From Tubiluchus corallicola (lineage: Eukaryota; Priapulida; Priapulimorpha; Priapulimorphida; Tubiluchidae), in NCBI GenBank assembly GCA_030141605.1, contig JAQGDQ010000102.1, positions 263,676 to 308,211 on the forward strand: a stretch of DNA of 44,536 bases, given 5' to 3'. Position numbers and translations under genes: made by a program. The notes beneath the pieces were generated by a model. It was not told the origin of the DNA. It made no database searches and saw nothing but the letters and a program-made list of their open reading frames with translations. Of the stretch, positions 1 through 11,500 are shown piece after piece (position 1 is the stretch's first letter; every line of letters begins with the position of its first letter).

Positions 1-768
1 ATATTACTTTTGCTGTAAAAATTCTTACATGTTTTTGCTTTTTTTTGTATCTTTTATATATTGACTTTTAAAATTCTGTTCTCAAAAAAAGACAAAGAAT
101 AACAAGTGGAGCAAACAAAATACAGCTAATAATTCATTAAACAACGCCACGTAAAATCTGTGCAGTGATATTAATTGACGAATTTACTGGTTTTTAATAG
201 TCTGGCCATCTCTGTTTGTTTGATATAAAAACAAAGACTTCATTCACCTTTATGACCCACTGTGACCAATACTAGGTCGAAAATGTTATTATCCTTTGTT
301 TAGCTAATTATTATTAATACTATTTACCAAGGACAGTATTGATAACTGGTAAATAACTCTGGCCTGGATTTTCTCCCGCCTCTTGCTTGTCAATTTATTG
401 GAAGCTGATGGTTCAGTGATAGTTGTGCTGGTGCAATGCATCTGTATCTTTGTAGCATTTTTGTTGAGTTTATTTTTCACTAAAGTTGAGCAGCGAGTAT
501 CTTTGTGTCGCAGGTTGCAGGTGCTGAAATCTGTTTTTGACTTGTGTTTCTCATGACATTATATAAGACTTTCTGTTTTTAAGAGCAAATTTAGCGCGGT
601 TACTGGTGTAAGCAATTTCATTTATCACTGATGACGAACGATTTCTGCAAACTATTTCTCTCAATGACATGATATCAAGACTTAACTATTAGTTTTCTTG
701 TGTAATTGTGTATGTGTGTGAGCTTCCTGTAAACGCCAAGCACTCCAAAATGCTGTTCTGGATGCCTT
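1..768. other. No gene seen
   Basis: AT-rich, with no exon-like frame flanked by splice sites and no protein kinase motif on either strand. It could be intron of the DAPK gene or intergenic. Confidence 0.5.
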
Positions 769-769
769 G

Positions 770-820
770 CGACGTCACTCGAGACCTGCTGTGACGTCAC
801 ATGGAACGTGTTTGACGTCA
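770..820. promoter_or_regulatory. Cluster of three CRE (TGACGTCA-type) motifs
   Basis: Full palindromes TGACGTCA occur at 792-799 and 813-820, and CGACGTCA at 770-777, all in 51 bp of locally GC-richer sequence. CREB/ATF proteins bind this motif in animals. No neighbouring transcript start is evident, so the target gene is unknown. Confidence 0.4.
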
Positions 821-1403
821 GAATAATGAGGTTTATTCCATTTCGGGCACCTACCGATAAAAAGTCAACCGTTGATTCAGTTTCTTGCGTTGGTACTAAC
901 TCGAATCAAAAGTCATTGTCAGAAACCTCGGAAATTCGCACTTTACTACTGATTGTTATGGTTAGTGGATATTCCCAATGAAATTATTTATTAGAAGCTC
1001 ATTACGTTGCATATGTATTCATATTTTATAATTATATTTCTTGAATTCTCACTATTGTAATAGCCCATGCGCATTACTGAGATCATGAAAAGAGGTGAAT
1101 GTAAAGAGAACTTAGTCTGAACGTAGCGTTCACTCTTTAAAAATAAGTTTAAGTGGTACTTGATAATAATTATATCTAATAGAGTTACGTGCTATGTGCA
1201 GAGAACAGCTTTCAATCATAATCATAATGAACTATAATTTTTTGCTGCACTTAGTCTACAGGTTTTTATTCTAATTTGAATTTGTTTACGTAAATCCCTT
1301 TCGTATCTACGGACGGAAATGTGTTACATCGTATAGTGGAATAACCGAGTAGTTTAATGTATGATGGTGGGTGCAATACCCGTTTAATCTGTGGCAGGCC
1401 AAT

Positions 1404-2192
1404 GTAGGTGAAAATGGCACTGGAAAAAATGGCACAAATGCAAAAGTAGGTAAAAATGATACAGGAAAAATGGCATACTTAGTAGAATATGCGTTTAGGG
1501 TTAGGGTTACAGTGGAGGGTAATTATTTTAGTCATTTTTACCTCTGCCAAGTTTGTTTATATGCTTGATTAGTTGTTTTTGTCTGTTATGACGCTAAGCC
1601 TATTACGCAAAAACTATTTAACAGATTTGCAAGAAACTTTGTGGAGAATGTGGGTATAGGGTTCCAGAATGGGAAACTTTTTGCCAGTTCTTTTTTCGAA
1701 AAACTTGACCGAACACCACGTACTAAAACATTGGTGAAGCACTTGGAGGTCTCAGAGGGAGTGTTTAGTACCTCTTCTTTATTACATTCACCAGGACAAA
1801 CCAGTTCCATTTCGAAAAATTCTCGCTTTTAAAACTGTGCAACGCTGTCTATAACCTTTACTTATTAATGTGTAAGTATAGATAGCCTTATAAGGTGACT
1901 TGGTATATATTTGTAAATCTGTTATTTTTGATGAACAAATATTTTGTGAGTCTTTTGCTATTCTGTATAATACGAATATATGTATATTTTCTTGTTTATC
2001 TTGATGTTAAATTTTTTTAATCAAAACAATCAGACAGATAAGATTAGGATTGTGCTGCTCTGGCACAGATCTGCTTCTTACTGAGCGGATTCTAGTTTTA
2101 TTATAGAAATCAGCTGCATCAGAATAACATATGCACCATTTTTTTCCTACTTTTCCATTTGTGCGTTTTTTTTCCTGTGCCATTTTTATCGC
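1404..2192. repeat. Inverted-repeat pair around 1409-1475 and 2131-2190
   Basis: The left arm holds two direct copies of a GTAGGTxAAAATGxxAC-GGAAAAA motif (starting 1404 and 1446). The right arm (2131-2190) is their reverse complement with a few mismatches (share AAATGGCAC, GGAAAAA, GCACAAATG, AAAGTAGG). The two arms enclose about 650 bp and could be the ends of a decayed foldback-type element. A 63-codon open frame inside (1641-1832, +) has no recognisable product. Confidence 0.45.
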
Positions 2193-2604
2193 GCGCCGTG
2201 GCAGGCAGTAAGACGTATTTCAAAGTTTACAATGTAATGCGCGATTTTGTTTAGGTGGAAAAAAACAGTTTTCGTACGATCATGCACATAACTGTACAAT
2301 GTGCAACGGCTTCGATAATAATATGCAGACTACAACATTCCAAGAAGTGAGTTGAGAAAACGCAATATGAGATGTCGTCTTGAGTGTGAAGCAGTAGTTT
2401 TTATCGCATTTTCACTGACCTCAAAATTTAAGCAAAGGTTATAGTCACTCTATTTCATTCACACCACCACAGTGCTGTCTCTGTCATATAAAGAAATCTA
2501 AAATATGCTGTGTTGTTGAGCCCTTTGCAATGTAGCATGATAGTGAAATATTGGTAGATTTGTATGTACTGTTTCTACGTGTTTCTATACTTGCTGTTCG
2601 TTAA

Positions 2605-3161
2605 AGGAAAGAATAAGACATTCAGTATGTTGGGTTTATTTTACTATTATCACTTAAACTTAGAAAAATATAACAAAGAAATTTGCAAAGAACTGCTTAT
2701 GAAGCATAAATTTAAAATATACTACCTCTGAATAGAAATTTTCAGGCGTGGTGGTTGCCGCCTTTCTTTTGAAAATCATGACATAACTAGGAGACTTCGT
2801 GACTTTTCGTAATAGCGTCGAAATCGCTTTTCATAAATGCGCGCTGCTTAATTTAATTCAAACTCTGCAACTTACCCAATGTTCATGCAAAAATATTACA
2901 AAATTAGCGGTCTAATTTTTTTGTAAAAACTTATATTTTTGATGAAGATTGACAGTGCGCTACTTTTCTTCAAGACGAATGACGTCATTGGAGGAAGAAT
3001 GGGCATTGCAAATGGGAGCGCCAAAGCATGAAGTTATCGCGACTTTAAAGTGATTTTACTAGTTACAAGAGGCGCTCATTGCAGTTTTATTACTAAATAC
3101 TTCTAGCATTTTTCGCGAGCATTGGAATAAGCCTAACTTCCTCTAAGGGTTGCCCTTTCCT
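2605..3161. mobile_element. Candidate TTAA-flanked MITE (third family)
   Basis: TTAA at 2601-2604 is followed by AGGAAAG, and CTTTCCT is followed by TTAA at 3162-3165, so the ends are a 7-bp inverted repeat beside a TTAA duplication. The start AGGA resembles the ends of the two other TTAA families in this window. Only one copy is present, so this rests on its termini. It contains a TGACGTCA palindrome (2980-2987). Confidence 0.4.
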
Positions 3162-3165
3162 TTAA

Positions 3166-5448
3166 GTTGATATTTTTATGAGTCACGATGGAATTGAGTT
3201 GTGTGAGTATAACTTTACTGTGCTATCCCAGCCAAGTTGCTTAAGTTTTCTAAATAATCTTACTTTTTATTACATTAGTGTGAAAGCCCGTATACTAGTA
3301 CTGCAAGCAGTTCTGGTATAGTAACAATTAACTTTAGTTTTATTTAAAAGCGATTGTGTTAAGATTTGTGACCTCTTTCCTACTTCTCTTTTGTTGTTAA
3401 ATAATTTTAGCATTTGTAATTTCCAGGTTCTAACTTGTAGATAGATTATTACTTACATATTACATATTATAACGGCATGTTTGTGACAAACGGTAAGTAT
3501 TTTGTTGCGTAAACAAGAAAGTTCTCATTTGAGTAAATACTTAGCTGTACTCAGCACTGTGAAGATATCTGAGACGTTTTCCTTAATGGCGTCCTTCATT
3601 TAATCATCAGTTTCTCAACAAAAAAGCCTGGGATTTTATTTTAGTTTGATCCGTTTCGATTTTACTTCTTTCGTGCGCTAGACTGTGTAAGTAACTTTTC
3701 TGTGACTTTAATTTCTTCCACAACTCTGGATGCTCTTTTTATCTTGACATTTATTGAGTGTGTGTGTTACACAGTGTCATCTATCGTACAAGAGCGAAGC
3801 TATTTTTACAGGCATAGTCTTGAATGAGCAAACACGAAATGTGTCTTTCCTGTAAATAACAAAGAGTTGATGTACTTTGAAGTAGAGAAAAGATGTGCTT
3901 TTTTCTAGGACAAATAAACTTTGCACTGCACTTATGATTATAAGTTGATGGTGTCCATTTTCTCAGTGTTGGTTGCATTGATATTTATAAGTTGACTTCA
4001 GCTCTTTGGTCTTTCAGTACAACTATAGATAACCAAACCTCTATTTATTGTATGTTAAGTTACAAAAGAGTCATTTAACCTGGCTCACCTGTTGATTAGC
4101 TGTAGTCAGCAGGTGTGTAGGTATCCTAGAGGTAATAACTGTAATCATGATTCTGTGTGTTTCCTGGTTGTTTGAGTTTTGGAGGTCGTTATCACTTATC
4201 CAAACGATTATCCTTAATTCACCACTAGGCGGCGCCATAGATAGAAATTATATGTTCTAAATTTTATTGGAGGAAAACTAGAATTGCAATAATTATCTTC
4301 ACCTAAATAAATTGTGTAAATACACTAACTCAACCCTTCCAATCCGGCTACTATGGTTCGTTTTGTTGATGTGTTTGGAGTTGGATGGCCCTCCCCCCTT
4401 GCCCTCCCTAGCTACGCAGTTTGATGACACCTTGTTGATCATGCAGAACAGCGCGCTTACCTCTCTGAACTGATATGTGGTATGCTAGAACTGTGTTCAT
4501 ACTAGTAGAGATCCGTTCTGTGACGTGTTCACTGTATACAGCCTACCCGTGTCTAAGTATTGCATTAATGTTAAAATAACGCTCGCGTGTGCGCCATAGT
4601 TTCATATTTTTTCCCTTGTATAAAAGGTATGCAATTAATGAGTATGGATGAGCCTTCTTATTACTTGTAAATTGTAGTTACGTGCTGACTAGATTGTATA
4701 AACAGTCGCTGGCTTCTGTGATTATTGTCATGATTACAAGTGGACTACTGTGTGTGTGATTTCAGTGGTGTTGTTCCAGTGCAGTTTGTGATACATGCTG
4801 AACTGACTTTTACCTTTCATCAATGTCATATTGCTTCTCATTAGTATTCTAGTGGTCTATTTGTACAATAATCTACCTGCTATTCTAATGTTTTCTAAAA
4901 ACCATTGAAGTAGTGCTTCTAATGCATGGTGAGAAAATTTTACAACTGTTTATATTAGCTGTTATAGTTTAGCTTATGAATGGATTGATGTTGCTTATTT
5001 ATCTTTCTCGTTTTGTTGGTAAATTGGAGAATGTTTTTCAGATTTATTGATATTCTCTTCATACAGGTAATAATAAAACAAGCAACAGCCAAAGGGTAGT
5101 ACTTTTTCGGACAGTTTCAACAATTTTACTTACTAAATTCCTATATCTATACTAAAGCACCCCCAGAATTTGCTCAGCTAACAAAGGTTACATGTACTTA
5201 GTGACATCGTAATAATATTATTACATTTTCACCAATTTGTGTGGTTGATGTAAACATAGTATACATTAAGCGCTATAGTTAAATATGTGAATAGTAACTT
5301 AACGTATCTTAGCAACTACATTTGGCTAATATGCCCTGCTTCTCTTTGACAGGCAAACAGAAACTTGTAGCCTCATTCATGCTGTAGTGTTTGAAGTAGT
5401 ACAGTAATGGTGGTGATTGCAATTCAAGTCAACTCATTTCTTTTTCAG
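3166..5448. other. No gene seen before first DAPK exon
   Basis: About 2.3 kb of AT-rich sequence without kinase motifs (no HRDLKPEN, DFG or calmodulin-binding basic stretch recognised). It is probably the 3' part of the intron before exon 5449-5559. Confidence 0.5.
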
Positions 5449-5559
5449 GAGGATAATTTCGTTCTCGCTGCTCTTTTCTGCGCTACTGAAGAAGGAAACC
5501 TCTCTGGTATTGAAGAATTATTATCTATGGCCAACATTGACATTAATCAAGGAAACAAG
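5449..5559 (+). CDS. DAPK1: DAPK exon a: entry to ankyrin region
   Basis: Acceptor tttttcag and donor AAG|gtaatg bound 37 codons in phase 0. The peptide starts EDNFVLAALFCATEEGN and ends DINQGNK, as in the segment just before the first full ankyrin repeat of DAPK1. An in-frame ATG at 5407, 14 codons upstream and on the intron side of the acceptor, could start a kinase-less transcript, but nothing else supports that. Confidence 0.88.
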
Positions 5560-8500
5560 GTAATGACCACGGGCCTCAGTATTACTTTTAAACTATGATT
5601 CAATAATATCAAATGTTAATATAAAATGATATCCGAGAAGACATCTCTCTGATACTGTTTCGGTCACAAACATAATAAATTCTAAAGTGTGAAAAATTTT
5701 ACTCTTTACCTAAATCTCTAATCTTCAATTTGTTTTGTACATTTTGCTTTACTGTAATGTCTCTTTGAACACTATGATTTCTCTTGTCTCAGTGAACAAT
5801 GTCTTTTATCCTGTCTGTCACAAAAATAAAATTCTGTCTCCTAGGTTTTCTTCACTAGCTAGTTATGCAAAAATCTACCTGTAGTTCTATTATGAAAACT
5901 TCAATTCGGGTTTGTTGTTGATTGAGATGTAGCCGATTCAGACACAACAAATCGGTTTGACTTGAATTCCAAACCTTGTGCAGCAGTTCAATTTCAGTTT
6001 ATTAATGTAGTCTTGCTATCATAAAATTTTGACATGATTCACCAATAAAAATATTTACCATTTTATTTTTGCTAAAAATTAGCTATTTCTATATTTTTAA
6101 TATGACATTAAATAAGCATCTAACAAAATTTATGCCCTTAGTGAAATATTCAATTTAAAGTTCAAACTAGTATATAATGTTGTTGACATGGTCAGAAACA
6201 GAAGATGTGAGACATTTCAGCAAAGCCCAGTGCGAGACCACTTAGCTATGAACCCCACCATTCTCATTTTAATGCACTGTCACGAGTCAACTTTGGAAAG
6301 ATTTGAATAGATTTTGTGATGGATTTTTCCCTTTTTTTGTCCTCCCTATTTTGGTTTGCTGTCTTTTGTTTTACCAAGTGATGCAGTTCTACTGTACTAT
6401 GAACTAATTTCCTAATTGTAGTATGAATATTTTCTACATACCTATTTTGTCATATAATAATAACACACACATCTATGTTATTCCAGCACGGGGAAACAGC
6501 ATTGCATATAGCTGCTGGTGGAGGACATATGGACGTCATTAAGTTTCTTCAGAGTAAAGGCATCAGCATCAATAGCTTAGACCAGGTAATGTTCCCGCTA
6601 GGTGTTCTTAATAGCTTAACCAGGTAATGTTCTCGCTAGGTGTAGGTGTTCTTAATAGCTTAACCAGGTAACGTTCTCACTAGGTGTTCTCAACAGCGAA
6701 ATGACATTTTACGTAATGTGAGGTTAAAACAAAATGACATTAAAACATTTATAGGTTGATAAATTTTTACTTTATTTCCATCCTAAATTCGCTTTGTTCA
6801 TTTTAAATCCTACATACATGTACTAAAAATGGAAAACCAGTTACCTCACAGTCATTCGATATCTCACCTTCCATATGAACTACTGAACCGGTTCTATTTT
6901 CCATGTTCCAAGGTATTTAATCAATGTTCATTTCTGGGGTGTCATCTCTCCTCGCCGCCATTGTTTTTGTCTTTTTCACATTCTGCTTCCTATGCTTTCT
7001 CAGATTCTACTGTTAAAATTTATACCACTAAAAATGCAATCAGACTAATCCCCAACTTCTTGGAAAATAATGAATTCCATTTAAAGGCTGAATAATTTAG
7101 GTGGTAAAGCACATCCATGATGAGTTCCATGACAAATCTTAAAACTTTTTGATAAGCTAAATTCAAAACAGATAACTACTAAAACAGGTCAAATCTTAAT
7201 TTATAAATGTCTTTTTTTGTGTTTTTGTTTGTCTTTTTTTATGTATTTTCTCAAATACGACAATTTTTCTAAACATCCGGTTATAAGAAACGTGGTAAAC
7301 TAAGATGTGTACAGGTACAAAGTAAATGGGAATAAGCTTTCAAAAACTGAGCTAGATATACCAGATATTTTAATGTTTATATGCACGTGTGTATATAGAT
7401 GTCTGTTTTTAATTTACATGAAGACTTTTACGAATATTAAGTTTGTAATTCCTAAGTCATTTGATTAGTGAACTGCTCTAAAGAAGGTTGTATTAAAAGG
7501 AGAAATTTCGCTATTATATTACAGCCAGCAGACTACCTAAGAACTATTTTAATTTAGGTTAAGATTGGAATTAAGAATACTTATTTGTCCCCTAGAGGGC
7601 AGTTTTGTCATTTATGTTGGCTACATGTGTTAATACAAGTAATCTAAGTGGCTTTACAGAATGATTTTCTAAACATGAATGCAAATACTGCCAATACATA
7701 ATGCATGTTTACTTTCTTAAGTACTGTTCAGTGGCCTGAGCTAAACAAATTTAAATTTATGCAGACAGCCACTGTAAGCAACTGTGAAGTGTTTAATAAT
7801 TTTGCATCTAATTCTTATTTTCTTGCACCACATTTTGTGGAAATGGTTGAACTGAAATATCTGTCTGCCTTGTTGAATGTTTGTCTATATTTTCGTGCAT
7901 TTTTCCCATGTCATTTTCTTCAGTGATCTTTGAAATTCTGGTATCCTTGCCGCATACACAAAAACATTCATCAAGCAGTTGGTTGATCCGAGTGTGACAA
8001 AATAGAATTGTATTTGATCGTCGCTGAGCGACAGCGAACAGCCTCCGAATTTACAAAAGTTATACGCGAGTACAGCAGACATGTATGGCGTCCAGCAAAT
8101 GAAAAATAAGCCTATCATAGTGGCGAGTGTCTTGGCTAATTTTATTTTCTTTTTTATTTGTCGAGTCGAATCGTCATGGACATTTATGTCAACTGTTTGT
8201 CTTGTTAGTTTTATTGCTGTTCTGGTTATTGCCCCCGTAACAATAGGTGATGATTGACATAATCACAAGGCCTTGTAACATTGTAAAATAACGCCATAAT
8301 TGGCCCCATCTACCAGTCCAAGAAAAGCACTGGATACCGGTATCATCTTCCTGTATGTACAGCCATGTTGAAACAAGATGCAGAATTATGCAAAACAACC
8401 ATAATGAATGTATTATGATTTTAGCTCTTCTTTCCGTCATAATGGCACTATAGTGTAGATGATAAACTACTGCTATGTACCTTTCAACAGAAATTGCTGC

Positions 8501-11500
8501 ATAAATCCACGTAGATGCAGTTAAAGACATGTACAACAAACTGACGATGCTACCACACCAGATAGAGATGCAGTTGATACCGGTAAGGTATCCCACTCCA
8601 CTGCACAAAATACTTATTCCCGCTATAAGATCAGCGACGGCCATATTGCTGATATAATAACATGGTATACTATCCATTCCTCTGCTCTTCTTTATCACAA
8701 GCAGCACTGTGCCATTTGCCACCAGTGTTCCAAGCCCCAAAAATAAGTAAAGCACTAGAATACAAGAGTATAGGAAGTCGATGGTATGACATTTTGATGT
8801 CTCTAGTAATGCCGCTTCTGCTGTAGAGTTTACTGCACTTGCTTGTAAATCACCTGGTAACATCATCTGTCGTTTCTTTTGCTGTGTTATTTATAAAAAC
8901 CTCGCTTTTACACCTTGTAGCTTCTTTGTTTTTGCTGCTAACTTGCTTGGGAATTTCTCAGAAAGCTTATATAAACTTAATGTTTGCACACAATCCAGAA
9001 AACCTCAGTGTTTCGGATACAAAACATTTTTACACTTCCTTTTCGTTTTGCATTTCGAAATCTACCTGCGTGTCAACTGCTGTTATGCCACTAAGTGTTA
9101 GTATCAATTTGATGTGTGTTTCGAGAGAAAATTAATTGCAATTAGCAAATGGGATAATAGGATTTTGAATGATACACTGAACACAACTCAATTAACATTG
9201 GGCACCTAATTGGTGACTTTGCGATACACTAATCATGACACAGAGAGGCGTATTTACCAATAGGCTAATTATATTGTTACTTAGGGCGCCAGATTTTAGG
9301 GGCCCAGTTTTGAAAAATTCTTAGTCTCCTCAGAATATATGTATCCTTTCATATTATAAAGTTCATGTTTTAAACACATCACAAGCAGTTGCTTAGCTTA
9401 CTTTAATATAAGCACTATGCAAATATATGCAATAACAATAACTGCATAGGTATTTATAATTATAACTAATTTATAACTATTAGTATCACTACATTTAATA
9501 GTGATACTTATGTACCACCAGTAATTGTGTCTGAGCAGTATTAAACTATTAGTCTAAGGCGTCGTAATGTTAATTTAGTTTAACTGTTTTGCTTTAACTT
9601 TTTTAAACAAATTAACTTTAAATCGCTATCAGCTTCGATAGAGGGCAGTATCGTGGGTACTGCTAATTTTTAATGTCCGTACAACAGTGGCGACTTGTAG
9701 CTAAAATTAAGGGTGCTGCTGCTTCAGAAAATTTTCTCCATTGTCTTAATACCGTGTAAAACGAAACAAGCATTTGTAATTTTAATATTGTAATTTGTAA
9801 TTGTAAACAAACAAACATATGAAAGTTTATACATAAAATTGATAAAATTTTAAACAAAAAAGATTTTTTTTTGCTTACCAATAACCTAAATTATCATTAA
9901 ATTGCCTCTGATAATGCAGTTGACATTGGTCATGTAAAAAGCTGAGAACAACCTGGCAATGTTGACAAAATCTTTAAGGAAACCTGTGTTTTTCTGTAGT
10001 TACAAATTTAGAATACAAGTCTTCAGACATTTTACCTATCTATTCAGAGATATCATTTGCCAGGTAAACAAGAGTCTGTCTAAACTTTAATAACATGTTT
10101 TATAAGTTAAATTGTAGTGGCTTTTAGGTATGTGACATTTGGGCATTAGACACTTAGACTCGAGACATTGAGCACCAATAAATTTTAACGTTATGCCTAC
10201 TTTTTTATTTTTTTTATTAAATTTTTAGAGTCAATCTTTTCATAATTTTTTTAAGTATCACAGCTTCACTCAATCAAATATATGTAGTAATATATGATAT
10301 ATAAGTGACTCTGAACTTTCTGGTTTTCCACTTTTAGTATTATATATTTATGTAGTTTGTAAAATGAACAAAGCAAATTTAGATTAGCATTTTATTTCAG
10401 AAATGTCTAGTGCATCACTAAACAATAGAAATGTATGTCACAAAGAATCTGTTCATGGCAAAATTTACCATCAGTAGTTGGAGGTGTTATTAGTAGTTTG
10501 AAATGTTTGCAGCAAAATAGCATCTCTATCAGATAAGGTGCTGGACAATAACATTATTCGCTTTACTTTCAGATATATATCAGTGTCTGACTGACAAGTA
10601 TTGAGCTTAGTCATTACATATTGTATTTTTATACTCCCTTAAACTACTTTTTTATCGCTTTTTGTCAAAATTATGCCACTATGATACTAATGTGTTAAAC
10701 TTGACCTGATAGAGCAGCAGCAGGCTTGATTACTATGTGTTTTCAGAAAATTTGCATAAGTTAGCAAAACTTGCTTGCTTTTCTATATATGTTGTATTAT
10801 GATTGTGAGAGAGTGAAAGTTTATACTCATATTTACTGCGGCCATTCAGCATTTAGTTGTCACCCTCTACGGTTTGTACCAGCAAAAATGACTCTTTGTT
10901 TTTTATTATATTCCTAAGTAAAATAATTAGAATTAGACAAAGTTCTGTTAACAAAAAAAACATTCCTGCTTTTTGAATAAAATTCATTGTTTGTAATTAA
11001 ATTTTTGCACACATGTGGGTTGCATTTCTATTGAGGCAACGTTACAGCAACTTCTACTTCTAAACAATTCTTTTCCTGTTGCAGCAGCAATTCTATTATT
11101 ATCATGTCAGATTATGTAGGAAGTCTAACCTGGGTGTTCATCATTTATTATGATTACCTGCGCTTGAAGCTCTCAGATGTGCACTGATAGTTAGATCCCT
11201 AAGCTGCAAATTGACTAATTTCACCTCTTAGTGTTCAATTGTCAAGTACCTACTTAACTTGGATATTAATCATGAATTGCTCACGCGTGTGTAACGACCC
11301 GCCACATGTAGAATGATCTAAAATTGACATTTGATCATTAATTTCTTGGATAATATTTCCATTGTTGTCAAGTTATTTGTGAATATTTCAGCATGGGGAT
11401 AGCGCTGCTTACTGGGCAGCTCGACAAGGACACCTGGAGGTTATCAAATTCTTACAAACAGAGGGAATCAGTGTCAATATACAGAACAAGGTAAAAATGC

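Noticed and set aside
1494-1509. Telomere-like TTTAGGGTTAGGGTTA
   Set aside because: Only about two and a half units; too short to indicate a telomere or fusion.
1641-1832. 63-codon frame with plausible codon use
   Set aside because: No splice support, no recognised family, and a competing frame on the other strand; kept only as a note inside the inverted-repeat pair.
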